Assembly: GCA_947494925.1 (NCBI GenBank)
Contig: CANLWS010000010.1
Coordinates: 1-64,000 of the forward strand
Source: an uncultured Alteromonadaceae bacterium
GTDB lineage: Bacteria > Pseudomonadota > Gammaproteobacteria > Enterobacterales > Alteromonadaceae
DNA length: 64,000 bases
Direction of reading: 5' to 3'
Each line of letters begins with the position of its first letter. Positions within the stretch are counted from its first letter, which is position 1. Of the stretch, positions 18,271-28,580 are shown piece by piece. The position numbers and the translations under genes were made by a program. A model generated the notes under the pieces. The model saw nothing but the letters and a program-made list of their open reading frames with translations. It searched no databases and was not told the origin of the DNA.

Positions 18271-20406
18271 ATGCGTAAAGTCGTGCTCTCGCTCCTTGTG
18301 ATTATCGCCCTTGCCTTGCTTGCCAATGTTCTTTTTTACTGGCCTGCGTCCATCGACAAGACAGCGCTGGTCAGGGCGGCTGAGAAATATCAGGTAAGGA
18401 TCATCCGCGATGAATTCGGTGTACCCCACATTTATGGCAAGCGTGATGTTGATACCGCGTTTGGGCTTGCCTATGCTCATGCCGAAGACGATTATAGGAC
18501 AATAGAAGACGTGATCCTCGCCACCAGAGGCACCTTGGCAGCAGTCAAAGGTGCAGATGCGGCGAAAACTGATTACCTGATTCAGTTGATGGGCGTTTGG
18601 GAAGCTGTTGATGAAGGATATAATTCTCAGATAAGTCAACAGACCCGGGACATTGCCCAAGCCTACGCCGATGGTATCAATTTGTATGCAGCTAAACATC
18701 CGGAACAGGTATCTAACTTTGCGCTGCCGGTGACCGGTAAAGATCTGGTGGCTGGCTTTACATTCAAACTCCCTTTGTTTTATGGCTTTGATAAAGTGTT
18801 AGGTGAGGTACTGGACCCTGCAACACCTCGTCGTTTAGCCATTCACGGAGAACAGGCGTTGCAATTCACAGGCAAACAGCAACCAGAAATGGGCAGCCAG
18901 GGTGTCGCCATTGCTCCCCATCGTTCAAGTGATGGAAAAACCCGGCTTCTGATCAATTCACATCAACCTCTGACCGGACCGGTTGCCTGGTACGAAGCGC
19001 GAGTTCATTCAGATGAAGGCTGGGATATGGCTGGCAGTACTTTTCCTGGTGCCCCCATTATTCTGCACGGTCACAATCCATTTCTCGGCTGGTCTAACAC
19101 AGTTAACAAACCAGATTTGGTAGATGTATATCAATTGCAGCTGAATCCTGAAAACGACAATCAATATTGGCTGGATGGAGAATGGAAAGCCCTTGAACAG
19201 CGAGATGCCAATATAGTGGTCAAACTCTTTGGACCGATTCGCTGGACCTTTAAGGAACCTTTGTATTTTTCAGCCCATGGTCCGGTCTTCAAACTGGAGC
19301 ACGGCGCGTTTGCGTTACGCTGGGCAGGTATGGGCGAAACGCGTACGCTAGAACAATATATTGCCCTAAACAAAGCCACCAGCCAAACTGAATTCGAAGC
19401 GGCATTGGCAATGGGTACGCAACCCAGTATCAACTATGTTTATGCTGATGCTAAGGGCAATATCGCCCACTACTACAATGCTATGTTCCCGTCACGTGTA
19501 GAAGGTTGGGACTGGCAAAGCGACTTGCCAGGCGACCGTTCGGAATTGATCTGGCAGAAATATCTGCCATTTAGTGCCGTTCCGAAAACCGTCAACCCTC
19601 CCAGCGGATTTGTATTTAATGCCAACAATACACCTTTTGTATCAAGTGTCGGTGAAGGTCAACCAACGCCTGAGCAGTTTAGTCAAACTATGGGGATAGA
19701 AACAGAAATGACTAACAGAGCCCACCGACTGATTCGTATATTAAATTCGTCAGAAAAACTAAGTAAGGCTGATCTGCAGAGGATAAAATACGACCTCACC
19801 TACGATATAGAAAGTGAAGGTATGCTCTCATTCCAGGACTTTATCCGAGCGCCCTTGCCTGCCGGTAATGAAGACATAGGCGAAGCTTTTAACTGGCTTA
19901 GCCAGTGGGATCACCAGACCAATACCGAGAATCCACATGCAGCCTTAGCAATGCTTACACTGGAACCTTTGTTGGACTTCAGGCACCGTGAGGACAATCC
20001 GGATCTGATCGAAAGCTTGCGAAAGGCGCAACAGTATCTGCTAAAACATTTTGGTCGTATTGATCCAGGCTATGGCGAATTGAATCGCCTGAAAAGAGGT
20101 CAGCAAGAGTGGGCAATCGATGGTGGTCCCGACACGTTGCGGGCTATTTACACTGAAACTGATGAACAAACAGGTAAAAGGTATGCTGTGGCCGGGGACA
20201 GTTACATTATGTTCGTCGAATGGGACAAAGACGGTGGAGTTTCATCCAGTTCTGTTCACAACTTTGGCAGTGCGACCTTAGACGAAAATTCGGTTCACTT
20301 CGCAGACCAATCTCCATTGTTTGTGGGCATGAAAGAAAAGCCAGTCAGACTTGAAATAGACGATTTGTTGCAGCATGCGACACGGGACTATTCGCCTCTG
20401 GATTGA
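18271..20406 (+). CDS. Penicillin acylase family (Ntn-hydrolase) protein
   Basis: This is a self-processing amidase precursor of 711 residues. An N-terminal hydrophobic segment (3-22) sends it across or anchors it in the inner membrane. The alpha-chain block is IIRDEFGVPHIYG. The predicted cleavage makes S209 (in MGSQGVAIAPHRS) the beta-chain N-terminal nucleophile. HGHNPFLGWSNTVNKPDLVDVY and FNANNTPF are conserved beta-chain motifs. Family members hydrolyse penicillins, acyl-homoserine lactones or related amides; the substrate cannot be told from sequence. It stands alone between the PadR cassette and a convergent hydrolase. Confidence 0.9.
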   Translation: MRKVVLSLLVIIALALLANVLFYWPASIDKTALVRAAEKYQVRIIRDEFGVPHIYGKRDVDTAFGLAYAHAEDDYRTIEDVILATRGTLAAVKGADAAKTDYLIQLMGVWEAVDEGYNSQISQQTRDIAQAYADGINLYAAKHPEQVSNFALPVTGKDLVAGFTFKLPLFYGFDKVLGEVLDPATPRRLAIHGEQALQFTGKQQPEMGSQGVAIAPHRSSDGKTRLLINSHQPLTGPVAWYEARVHSDEGWDMAGSTFPGAPIILHGHNPFLGWSNTVNKPDLVDVYQLQLNPENDNQYWLDGEWKALEQRDANIVVKLFGPIRWTFKEPLYFSAHGPVFKLEHGAFALRWAGMGETRTLEQYIALNKATSQTEFEAALAMGTQPSINYVYADAKGNIAHYYNAMFPSRVEGWDWQSDLPGDRSELIWQKYLPFSAVPKTVNPPSGFVFNANNTPFVSSVGEGQPTPEQFSQTMGIETEMTNRAHRLIRILNSSEKLSKADLQRIKYDLTYDIESEGMLSFQDFIRAPLPAGNEDIGEAFNWLSQWDHQTNTENPHAALAMLTLEPLLDFRHREDNPDLIESLRKAQQYLLKHFGRIDPGYGELNRLKRGQQEWAIDGGPDTLRAIYTETDEQTGKRYAVAGDSYIMFVEWDKDGGVSSSSVHNFGSATLDENSVHFADQSPLFVGMKEKPVRLEIDDLLQHATRDYSPLD

Positions 20407-20485
20407 AGCTGGCGACAATGATTGCGATCAAAGTGCCAGACCCTGTTTTTAGTATCAGTCATAGAGAGCATTTTGGTTATAAATG

Positions 20486-21484
20486 TTATTTATTGTCCGA
20501 AATGTCTTTCACTATTTTCAGCAACGCCTCAGGATCAGCATACTGATAGAGGTGTGCTTCACTCTCGACTTCAATGTATTTGTTGGCAGGCGATAGCTTG
20601 GATAAGGTTTGATAGTAACTTTTCGCATCTGCCTGCCAGTCAGCAAGCCCTTTCCTGGCTTCCTCATCTTCTGTTTGCGCGATATAGGCTTGTTCAAATT
20701 GCGTATCCACGATCACGGTAGGAATGGATGTTGGCCACTCAAGGTCTTTTACTTGCTGCAACTCCTGACCGTAGATGGCGATTTCCTTGAACAAATTCTG
20801 TTGATTGACAATGTTTAGCCTGACTGTTGCCATTTTATCAACTAATTCCCATTCAACCTTGTTTTGCTCGCCCACCAATTTAGCGATGGTCTCTTTATCC
20901 ATACCATTTTTCTGTTCCACTCTGGGGACATATTTCCCTTCACCGATAAAGGCAAGATACTTTTCCAGATTATCTTTGAATGGCTTGGTATCACTGTTGT
21001 ATCGTGCAATTGAAAACTCTGTCAGTACATCAGGGTCAATCTTTATCACGCAACTGACGTGTTGCTGCTGAGGAAACTTGGAAAAATACTGTATCGCCGC
21101 AATATTGCTGCTGGCAAACGCGATTAAAGTGGCATGTTTGACATTAAAATGTGTCAGTGCCGCTTTGAGGTCATCAGCCAAATGCAGGTAACCAACAGGG
21201 GCATCAGGGTTTTGCGTCGCAATCCCTGCTCTGTCGATTGCGATCACTCTGTGGGTTTCAGAAAGTCGACGACCAGTGTCCGCCCACCAGGCAGAATCAG
21301 AGTGCCAACTGTCGATAGGGCCCGACAACAGAACTATGGCTGGTAAACTGGCATCTGCAACATTTCCCCATGTGACAATGTGCAGAGGATGGTTGTCAAT
21401 TTCCAATGTTTGCCGCTTGAAATCATGAGCGCTGACGCTGGAACAAAACGCTAATCCCAGCATTAAACTTGCAATTGCTTTCAT
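20486..21484 (-). CDS. Exported alpha/beta hydrolase-like protein with altered nucleophile elbow
   Basis: The 332-residue protein has a signal peptide (about 1-19, ending VSA). The fold markers are IVLLSGPIDSWHSDSAWW (oxyanion region), VIAIDRAGIATQ, a nucleophile-elbow position reading AFASSNIAA, and a late histidine in SEAHLYQYADPE. The normal GxSxG is replaced by AxSxN, so activity is doubtful or unusual. ATG 21484 shares one base with the stop of the receiver-domain gene upstream, indicating translational coupling. The substrate is unknown. Confidence 0.75.
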   Translation of the reverse strand: MKAIASLMLGLAFCSSVSAHDFKRQTLEIDNHPLHIVTWGNVADASLPAIVLLSGPIDSWHSDSAWWADTGRRLSETHRVIAIDRAGIATQNPDAPVGYLHLADDLKAALTHFNVKHATLIAFASSNIAAIQYFSKFPQQQHVSCVIKIDPDVLTEFSIARYNSDTKPFKDNLEKYLAFIGEGKYVPRVEQKNGMDKETIAKLVGEQNKVEWELVDKMATVRLNIVNQQNLFKEIAIYGQELQQVKDLEWPTSIPTVIVDTQFEQAYIAQTEDEEARKGLADWQADAKSYYQTLSKLSPANKYIEVESEAHLYQYADPEALLKIVKDISDNK

Positions 21485-21849
21485 CAATATAATCCAAATT
21501 TTTGTAGCACGCTTTCGAGCCTGGGAGCATCAACAGGCTTTTCGATAAAATCCAGCGCACCAAGCTTTTCAACGCGATTCTTCATTTCTGGTTGAATGTC
21601 CCCTGAAATGACAATCACAAACACTTCCAGGCAACGTTGTTTTATTTCATGCAGAACATCCAGACCATCTTTAACGGGCATGGTCAGGTCTAGAAAAAGC
21701 AATGCTATGTGTTTTTCTAAAAGCTGTTGAATGGCTTCTTCACCATTAGTAGCAAGATGGATCTCACTGGCAAAATTTTCAGGCAAACTGCGCTGAACCA
21801 TTTTTCGTGCTATTGCGGAGTCATCGCAAATTAATACGGGAAAGGTCAC
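21484..21849 (-). CDS. Stand-alone response regulator receiver domain (CheY-like)
   Basis: A single receiver domain of 121 residues has the acidic pair in ICDDSAIARKMV, the phospho-acceptor aspartate in LLFLDLTMPVKDG, a conserved serine in VIVISGD, and the late lysine in FIEKPVD. There is no output domain. The cognate kinase is not nearby. It is coupled to a periplasmic hydrolase-like gene through a stop/start overlap, an odd pairing because the two products work in different compartments. Confidence 0.9.
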   Translation of the reverse strand: MTFPVLICDDSAIARKMVQRSLPENFASEIHLATNGEEAIQQLLEKHIALLFLDLTMPVKDGLDVLHEIKQRCLEVFVIVISGDIQPEMKNRVEKLGALDFIEKPVDAPRLESVLQKFGLY

Positions 21850-21935
21850 ACAACCCCCTTTTTATTATCATTTTCGGATTTTTATGTGATGCTATACGAA
21901 GTCGAACACTTCGATTTTAACCTAAAGGCTACACT

Positions 21936-23648
21936 TTGACAGATTTTAACCACCAGATCCAAGCAAAAGTCGCATATCTCATTCTCCAGGGTTTTGAAAA
22001 AAACTATCGATGGTTTTCACGTATCACAGGTGGTGCACAAAATCGATTTGAACAAGCGCAATGGCGCGCCACTCAACATGCGGTAAAAGAGCGGATCGCA
22101 ATATACGAACAAAGTGAGGCTGACGTGGTGGCAGAGATTTATCACCTCATTAATCCTTTGCATCAGGAACGAGCATTTTGGTGTGAGTTAAAAGAGCAAT
22201 TTCTGACCCAGCTGGATCAACATCCGCAATTCGAACTGGCAGAAACCTTCTACAATTCCGTTGTCGGCCGGATATTCAAACACCAGGTTATTGACAATGA
22301 CATCATGTTTATTTTACCCAGCCGATGTTATTTGCCCGGTCAACGCAGAGAGTCTGTGGTCAACAGCTTTGACACCACTGGTACAGTAGGAGCCATGATG
22401 GCTGATATACTGGCTATGTACCGTTTTAATGTTCCTTTTGCCAATAAAGAAAAAGATTTGCAGAACCTTGATGGCGCACTGAGAGCTAGATTAAACAGGC
22501 AACAACTGGCAAGCGTGCACACAGTTGAAATATTGAAATCTGTTTTTTATCGTAGTAAGGCGGCGTACCTGATTGGCAGAATATGCATGCCTGAAGAAAC
22601 ACTGCCTTTTGTGATTGCCCTCCGGGTAAACGACAATAAACAATTAATCGTCGACGCCCTGTTAACAGATCGCCATGACCTCAGTGTTATTTTCGGGTTC
22701 GCCAGAGCTTATTTTATGGCTGATACCCGCTACCCCTCTGCCATTGCTGGCTTTCTGCAAGAGCTATTGCCAAACAAAAAACATTTTGAGCTATACAATG
22801 CCTTAGGGCATTACAAACATGCTAAAACTGTTTTTTTCCGTAATTTTCTTCAACACATGGAAACTAGTACTGATCAGTTTGAAGCTGCTCCTGGTATACG
22901 CGGTTTGGTGATGGCAGTTTTCCATCTGCCTTCCTATGGCATCGTATTCAAAATTATTAAAGACGAATTTCCGGAAAGTAAAAAAATCACCAGAGAGCAC
23001 GTAAAAGATTGTTATCGGCTGGTCAAAACATCCGACAGAATTGGCCGTATGGCTGACACTCACGAATACGTCAATTTCCGATTACCCAGAGAACGCGTTT
23101 CACAGGCCTTGTTGGACGAATTGCTCGAGCATTGTGAGAGCAGTATCGAACTGACGGAGTCTGAGGTGGTGATTAAACATTTGTATATCGAACGTAAAAT
23201 GACGCCACTGAATATCTACCTTGATCAGGAACAGGATGAAACGAAAATACGCCATGCGCTTTCCGAACTGGGTTTATGTATTAAGCAGATTGCTGCTGCG
23301 AATATCTTTCCCGGGGACATGCTGCACAAAAACTTTGGCATTACACGCCATGGCAGAGTGATTTTCTATGATTATGACGAAATCTGTTTGATGAATAAGC
23401 GAGTATTTCGGGATTTGCCTAAATCTGACGACCCCTACGTCCTGGACACCTTGTCTGTATCACCAGAAGATGTTTTTCCTGAACAGTTCGAACACTTTAT
23501 CGTGGGTAAGAAACACCTGAAAACAATACTGAAAGAAATCCATCCAGAACTTATGGATCCGGAATTCTGGCGTCAGACTCAGGCCAGGGCAGCGGAAGGG
23601 CACGTGGAACATTTTACCCCTTATTCAGAAGATAAACGCTTTAAATAA
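21936..23648 (+). CDS. aceK: Isocitrate dehydrogenase kinase/phosphatase
   Basis: This bifunctional enzyme phosphorylates and dephosphorylates isocitrate dehydrogenase, directing carbon between the TCA cycle and the glyoxylate shunt. It has 570 residues, normal for AceK. Motifs are EKNYRWFSRITGGAQNRFE at the start, VFFRNFLQHME, APGIRGLVMAVFHLPSYGIVFKIIKD (ATP site region), HKNFGITRHGRVIFYDYDEI and ISPEDVFPEQF-like SPEDVFPEQF. The start is TTG 21936. It is not next to aceB/aceA as in enterics but is a single gene, as in many marine gammaproteobacteria. Confidence 0.97.
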   Translation: MTDFNHQIQAKVAYLILQGFEKNYRWFSRITGGAQNRFEQAQWRATQHAVKERIAIYEQSEADVVAEIYHLINPLHQERAFWCELKEQFLTQLDQHPQFELAETFYNSVVGRIFKHQVIDNDIMFILPSRCYLPGQRRESVVNSFDTTGTVGAMMADILAMYRFNVPFANKEKDLQNLDGALRARLNRQQLASVHTVEILKSVFYRSKAAYLIGRICMPEETLPFVIALRVNDNKQLIVDALLTDRHDLSVIFGFARAYFMADTRYPSAIAGFLQELLPNKKHFELYNALGHYKHAKTVFFRNFLQHMETSTDQFEAAPGIRGLVMAVFHLPSYGIVFKIIKDEFPESKKITREHVKDCYRLVKTSDRIGRMADTHEYVNFRLPRERVSQALLDELLEHCESSIELTESEVVIKHLYIERKMTPLNIYLDQEQDETKIRHALSELGLCIKQIAAANIFPGDMLHKNFGITRHGRVIFYDYDEICLMNKRVFRDLPKSDDPYVLDTLSVSPEDVFPEQFEHFIVGKKHLKTILKEIHPELMDPEFWRQTQARAAEGHVEHFTPYSEDKRFK

Positions 23649-23799
23649 AAACGGCCTTTGAGCTTAAAATAAAAGCGTTCCAAATAGCCAATGAGGGGTA
23701 AGGCGGCGCGCACCAAGGTAACGCACACTCCAACTACACTGGGATTTAACTTGAGTAACCAAGCCAATAAGTCAGAATGAGCCGAAGTAGGACTGCACA

Positions 23800-23827
23800 A
23801 AAAAACGGGCTCTGTGGCCCGTTTTTT
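23800..23827. terminator. Bidirectional terminator between aceK and the M16 pair
   Basis: AAAAAACGGGC (23800-23810) pairs with GCCCGTTTTTT (23817-23827) around TCTGTG. T-runs on both strands suit the convergent genes. Confidence 0.9.
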
Positions 23828-23843
23828 CGTGTACGTTATCGCA

Positions 23844-25226
23844 CTATTTTACCCAAGTGGATAGGGTTTCTTCTGCTTCCAATTGCGGCTTAACTGAGGC
23901 TCCATCTCCCACTACCACAAGCGTCATATTTTCCAGATTCAAATACTGGTTGGCGAGCTTTGACAACTGTCCGGGTGTGATCGCACTAATTTTCTGAACA
24001 TAAGTTTCCAGCCTGGATAGGGGTAAGCCATGACTTTCCAGGAACCAGAGCTGGTTTATGATTGCAGTGCGGGATGAATTCTGCAGAACATAAATACCGG
24101 CAATATAGTTCTTGAATCCCTGTAATTCTTCCTCAGTGGGCGGCTCATCCTGCAGTCGTTTCACCTCTTTAATAATTTCGAACAAAGAAGCTGCAGTTGA
24201 TTCAGCCGTTACATCAGCCCCTTGATACCAAAGTGCCGATTTAACTCGGGTGCTTACGGTACTGCTTGGGCTGTAGGTATACCCTTTGTCCTCTCGAATG
24301 TTTGCAGTGATCCGGCTACTGAAAGATCCACCCAACAGTGAGTTCATTAGTTGTAAACCTATGTAGTCGTTGTGGCTTGGGTCAACAACCGGTAATCCCA
24401 ATCGAATGGTTGATTGAGGCGCGGCCTCGCGCTCCACAAACACAAAGCCAGCCTTACCATTATATTCTGGTGCTTTAATATCAGGTTTTTCGCCACTTGC
24501 CATGCCGGCAAATGCGGCTTCCACCGCTTTTTTCGCGCTACCCTGCTCAAACTTTCCCGAAATGTAGAGGTGACTGCGTTTTGCCACCAGGTTTTCATTC
24601 AGAAAAGCCGTCACATCCGGAACGGAAATGCTATTCACGGCATCATCATCCGGAAACACCATGGAGTATGGATGTTCCCCGTAAATTGCTTTAAAGAAGG
24701 CTTCATTCGCCTGCCCACCAGCTTGAGAACGCTGTACCTGAATGCCACGTAAAAAATTCGTTCGCTCGCGATCCAAATCTGCTTGCTGAATTTTTGCATT
24801 CAGTGCTACGTCTGCGACTAGCTCGGCAGCCTGACCAACAAACTCACTCAACACATCCAATTGAATGAAGCTTGAATTCATTCCCACTGAGGTACCAATT
24901 TCGCCCCCCATATTTGCTGCTTCTTCAGCAATCTCAAGGGCATTACGATTGGATGTACCTTCTGTTAGCAGATTAAAGGCCAGATCTGAGATGCCATCCT
25001 TTCCGTTATCTGCATAATTCCCGGTTTTAGTCACCAGCCTCAGCGTCACTTTTGGCGTATTTCCATAGGGAACAAAGGTTACGGTCAGTCCATTTTCGAG
25101 CGTAATACTTTCCGTCGCTGTCAATGCGAAATCTTTTGGAGTGCCACCTGCTGGAGGCGTTTCTTTGGCAAAAACAATTCCACTAAAAGCAAAGCAGGCT
25201 GCAAAAATAAGTGTCCACTTTTTCAT
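23844..25226 (-). CDS. M16 family protein lacking the zinc motif (regulatory/structural subunit)
   Basis: The 460-residue protein has a signal peptide (about 1-20, ending VFA) and the two-lobed M16 fold: ITLENGLTVTFVPYG early, NSLLGGSFSSRITANIREDKGYTYS in the second lobe. Where active enzymes carry HxxEH, this one reads DGISDLAFNLL, so it cannot bind zinc. It follows the active partner by two bases with its own AAGGAG ribosome site. Inactive-active M16 pairs form heterodimers, in which the inactive half contributes the R/Y substrate-binding residues (here REDKGYTYS). Confidence 0.92.
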   Translation of the reverse strand: MKKWTLIFAACFAFSGIVFAKETPPAGGTPKDFALTATESITLENGLTVTFVPYGNTPKVTLRLVTKTGNYADNGKDGISDLAFNLLTEGTSNRNALEIAEEAANMGGEIGTSVGMNSSFIQLDVLSEFVGQAAELVADVALNAKIQQADLDRERTNFLRGIQVQRSQAGGQANEAFFKAIYGEHPYSMVFPDDDAVNSISVPDVTAFLNENLVAKRSHLYISGKFEQGSAKKAVEAAFAGMASGEKPDIKAPEYNGKAGFVFVEREAAPQSTIRLGLPVVDPSHNDYIGLQLMNSLLGGSFSSRITANIREDKGYTYSPSSTVSTRVKSALWYQGADVTAESTAASLFEIIKEVKRLQDEPPTEEELQGFKNYIAGIYVLQNSSRTAIINQLWFLESHGLPLSRLETYVQKISAITPGQLSKLANQYLNLENMTLVVVGDGASVKPQLEAEETLSTWVK

Positions 25227-25228
25227 TG

Positions 25229-26683
25229 TTATTCTCCTTCTGCCGCGTTGCTGGTCGCAGGGTCTTCGCCTGGTGTGAGCGTTAAGATTGTTCTGTTTGT
25301 TGGCCGCAGGTATTCTTTGACCGTCGCTTTTATCAATTCAGGTGTGACTTCCTTAAATTGCTTTTCAAGTTCGTTAATACGCGCCGGGTCATCGTCAAAC
25401 AAGGCAAAACTAGCCAGTAAATCCACTTTACCAATCCCATAGAAACCGTCCACTGTGTCAAATAAAGAGGAACGTAGTTTTACCATGGCTCTGTCGATTG
25501 CTTCCTGAGGGATAGGTACTTCAGTTAATTGCGAAATTACGCTGTCCACTGCAGAGACCAGATCCTGTTCAGTCTTGTCCTCATCATGGGTGAATGAACT
25601 CATCCATAGCATCGGGCCATTGTAATTAAACATATTGCCTAGCAGATAATTGATACCGCCACCCACACTACCGGTGATTTGTCTGTTTTTGACTAATTCC
25701 TGATGCAACATGCTGTCAGAGCCCTGCACCAGAAGTTGGTCGATAATACCCATAGCAAAGTATTCAGGTGTATTGCGCGGAGGCATTTTATACGCAAAAG
25801 CGAAAGCCGGTTTTGGCGCCAGCTTGTCAAACTTGTTAAAGCGCTTTTCTTTTTCCTGACGCAACTCTGTTAAATCAGGGATGGCCGACGTGGTTGTCGA
25901 GGGTATTTTCGCAAAATACTTGTTAATCATGGACTGGGTTTCTTCCAGATCAACATCACCTACCACCACCAATACAGCATTGTTTGGAGCATAATACTGG
26001 TCAAAGAAGGATTGTACGTCTTCCAACGTCGCTGCATCCAAATCTTCAAGATCACCATAGAAGTTATGTGCGTTATACCAGTTATTAAATGCGTATTGAG
26101 GCATGTCCAACCAAGGGAATCCGCCATAAGGTTGATTCAGAACGTTCACTTTAACTTCGTTTTTCACCACGCCTTGCTGATTCGTCAAGTTTTCCTGAGT
26201 AATCGCTAGGCCTTTCATCCGATCAGCTTCTGCCCAAAGCATAGTCTCCAGTTTGTGTGCAGGAACGATTTCAAAATAATTGGTGTAGTCAAAGCGGGTG
26301 GAGCCATTCAGCACTCCACCATTTGATTGAACTAAATTGATAAATTCATTTTTGCCCAGGTTTTCAGAACCCTGGAACATCATATGCTCAAACAAGTGGG
26401 CAAAACCGGTACGATCTTTGGGCTCGATGCGAAAACCGATATTGTAATATACCCCAATGGCCGCAATTGGCGACGTATCATCAGGCGATATTACGACCTT
26501 CAGGCCATTGTCCAATGTGCTGTAATGAACAGGCACATTAAAACTGACAGGACTGCTGGCTTGTTCAGCCTTGTTTGCCAACTCGTCAGCAAGCTGGCTG
26601 GTTTCATCGGTAGGCTTTTCAGTTTGTGGGCTGCAACCAAGCATTAACCCGCTCAAACAAAGCGCTGCAAGTGTGAGACGCAT
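25229..26683 (-). CDS. M16 family zinc metallopeptidase, lipoprotein
   Basis: This is the active half of the pair (484 residues). The inverted zinc motif HLFEH is at residues 96-100 (H96, E99, H100), with a downstream glutamate in VKNEVKVNV as the likely third ligand. The lipobox LMLGC at residues 13-17 predicts lipid anchoring in the envelope. M16 enzymes degrade peptides inside a closed chamber; the partner encoded next supplies the other half. The natural substrate is unknown. Confidence 0.93.
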   Translation of the reverse strand: MRLTLAALCLSGLMLGCSPQTEKPTDETSQLADELANKAEQASSPVSFNVPVHYSTLDNGLKVVISPDDTSPIAAIGVYYNIGFRIEPKDRTGFAHLFEHMMFQGSENLGKNEFINLVQSNGGVLNGSTRFDYTNYFEIVPAHKLETMLWAEADRMKGLAITQENLTNQQGVVKNEVKVNVLNQPYGGFPWLDMPQYAFNNWYNAHNFYGDLEDLDAATLEDVQSFFDQYYAPNNAVLVVVGDVDLEETQSMINKYFAKIPSTTTSAIPDLTELRQEKEKRFNKFDKLAPKPAFAFAYKMPPRNTPEYFAMGIIDQLLVQGSDSMLHQELVKNRQITGSVGGGINYLLGNMFNYNGPMLWMSSFTHDEDKTEQDLVSAVDSVISQLTEVPIPQEAIDRAMVKLRSSLFDTVDGFYGIGKVDLLASFALFDDDPARINELEKQFKEVTPELIKATVKEYLRPTNRTILTLTPGEDPATSNAAEGE

Positions 26684-26833
26684 AGACGTTCCTTTGATTA
26701 TAGTAGTGCGAACAAAACACCACTATAGACAGGCTGAGATTACGTCACAAGTATTGGCGCTAGGTTGAGCGAAAAAGCCTGTCACAAAATTGTAAGATTG
26801 TTTGTAATCTGAACAACAATAGTTCGTTTACTC

Positions 26834-27850
26834 TTAGTCAAACCAATGCCGTGTTCTGTTAACAAAGTACACAAGTGACAACATCACGGGTACCTCAACC
26901 AGTACACCAACCACAGTTGCAAGCGCTGCACCTGAATGCAGCCCAAACAGCGAAATCGCTACTGCAACAGCCAACTCAAAGAAGTTAGATGTGCCTATCA
27001 TGCAAGCGGGTGCCGCCACTTTATGGGGTAATTTCATTCGCTTGGCAGCAAAGTAAGCAATGGCAAAAATTCCATAGGTCTGAATAAGCAATGGAATGGC
27101 GATAAGCAGAATAATCAGTGGTTTTTCCATTATCGTTTCTGCCTGGAAACCAAAAAGCAATACTACAGTGGCCAACAGTCCAATGATCGACCAGGGCTTT
27201 AAACGGGCGACGAAGTTATTCAGACGGCTATGATCATTTTGTTGGTCCAGATGTTTACGAGTAACAATACCGGCTATCAGGGGCAGTAAAACATACAACA
27301 CCACAGACAGTAACAAGGTTTCCCAGGGCACTTCTATATCACTGACGCCGAGTAGAAATGCTGCAATCGGTGCAAAGGCAAATATCATGATGACATCATT
27401 GATTGAAACCTGCACCAGAGTATAATTTGCATCCCCTTTAGTGAGCTGGCTCCATACAAAAACCATGGCCGTACAAGGCGCCACACCAAGCAAAATCATA
27501 CCGGCAATGTATTGACTTGCTGATTCAGGGTCGACCAGATCCACAAACAGAAAATTTAAAAATAACCAACCCAAAGCAGCCATGGTGAAAGGTTTAATCA
27601 ACCAGTTTATTATCAAGGTCAGGAACAACCCTTTCGGCTTTTTACCCACATCTTTAATGGCTGAGAAGTCCACCTGAATCATCATGGGATAAATCATCAA
27701 CCAGATAAGTACTGCCACCACCAGGTTGACATGAGCATATTCCAGAGCGGCCACCAGCGTAAAAAGTGATGGAATGAGGTTGCCGAGCAACACACCCGCC
27801 ACAATACACAAAGCGACCCAGACTGATAAATAACGTTCAAATAACCCCAC
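26834..27850 (-). CDS. acr3: Arsenite efflux transporter, ACR3 family
   Basis: This inner-membrane protein has ten predicted helices and exports arsenite. It has 338 residues. The conserved cysteine is in [13 protein letters not shown], followed by [13 protein letters not shown] and [22 protein letters not shown], which are ACR3 signatures. The frame runs on upstream to 27931, but GTG 27850 has a strong AGGAG site and starts where family members do ([10 protein letters not shown]). It is the last gene of the ars operon, 10 bases after arsH. Confidence 0.95.
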   Translation of the reverse strand: MGLFERYLSVWVALCIVAGVLLGNLIPSLFTLVAALEYAHVNLVVAVLIWLMIYPMMIQVDFSAIKDVGKKPKGLFLTLIINWLIKPFTMAALGWLFLNFLFVDLVDPESASQYIAGMILLGVAPCTAMVFVWSQLTKGDANYTLVQVSINDVIMIFAFAPIAAFLLGVSDIEVPWETLLLSVVLYVLLPLIAGIVTRKHLDQQNDHSRLNNFVARLKPWSIIGLLATVVLLFGFQAETIMEKPLIILLIAIPLLIQTYGIFAIAYFAAKRMKLPHKVAAPACMIGTSNFFELAVAVAISLFGLHSGAALATVVGVLVEVPVMLSLVYFVNRTRHWFD

Positions 27851-27860
27851 AATCCTTCTC

Positions 27861-28580
27861 CTAAATAGACCGTTGATTGACTCTTTGGCTGACCTGCTCT
27901 GCGGTTTCAACCCGTTCTGAATAACGATCAACCAGATAGTCCGCGTTGTCCCGCGTCAGTAACGTAAATTTCACCAGCTCTTCCACTACATCCACGATGC
28001 GATTGTAGTATGGAGAAGGTTTCATTCTGTCGTTTTCATCAAACTCCATAAAAGCTTTTGCCACTGACGACTGATTAGGGATAGTTAACATACGCATCCA
28101 ACGTCCCAGAATTCGCATTTGGTTAACGGCATTAAATGACTGGGAACCACCGCAAACCTGCATCACAGCAAGGGTTTTACCCTGCGTTGGTCTGACACCA
28201 CCAAGTGACAAGGGAACCCAGTCAATCTGACTCTTCAAAATGCCGGTCATCGCCCCGTGACGCTCGGGCGAGCACCAGATTTGCCCCTCAGACCACATCA
28301 TCAGCTCGCGTAATTCCTGCACTTTTGGGTGCTCTGGTTCACCACCATCTGGCAGGGGTAAATCCCGCGGGTCAAAAATACGCGGTTCGGCACCAAACTC
28401 CGTCAACAAACGAGCTGCTTCTTCCACAACCAAGCGACTAAAAGAGCGCTCCCGCAACGACCCGTACAATAATAATATGCGGGGTTTGTGTGCACTTGAC
28501 TTTACGTCAAACCTTGATGCTTCAGGCTGATCAAACTGTGCTGCTTCAACGTTAGGAAGGGCTTGATTAAACTCACTCAT
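27861..28580 (-). CDS. arsH: ArsH NADPH-dependent FMN reductase / organoarsenical oxidase
   Basis: This flavodoxin-like flavoprotein of 239 residues carries [24 protein letters not shown] (FMN phosphate loop), [24 protein letters not shown] and [18 protein letters not shown], all typical of ArsH. Known family members oxidise trivalent methyl- or aryl-arsenicals. Its ATG overlaps the arsC stop (ATGA), and the transporter gene follows. Confidence 0.95.
   Translation of the reverse strand: MSEFNQALPNVEAAQFDQPEASRFDVKSSAHKPRILLLYGSLRERSFSRLVVEEAARLLTEFGAEPRIFDPRDLPLPDGGEPEHPKVQELRELMMWSEGQIWCSPERHGAMTGILKSQIDWVPLSLGGVRPTQGKTLAVMQVCGGSQSFNAVNQMRILGRWMRMLTIPNQSSVAKAFMEFDENDRMKPSPYYNRIVDVVEELVKFTLLTRDNADYLVDRYSERVETAEQVSQRVNQRSI

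Noticed and set aside
18253-18699. Minus-strand open frame of 148 codons at the start of the penicillin-acylase gene
   Set aside because: It lies wholly against a well-supported coding region and has no conserved motif.
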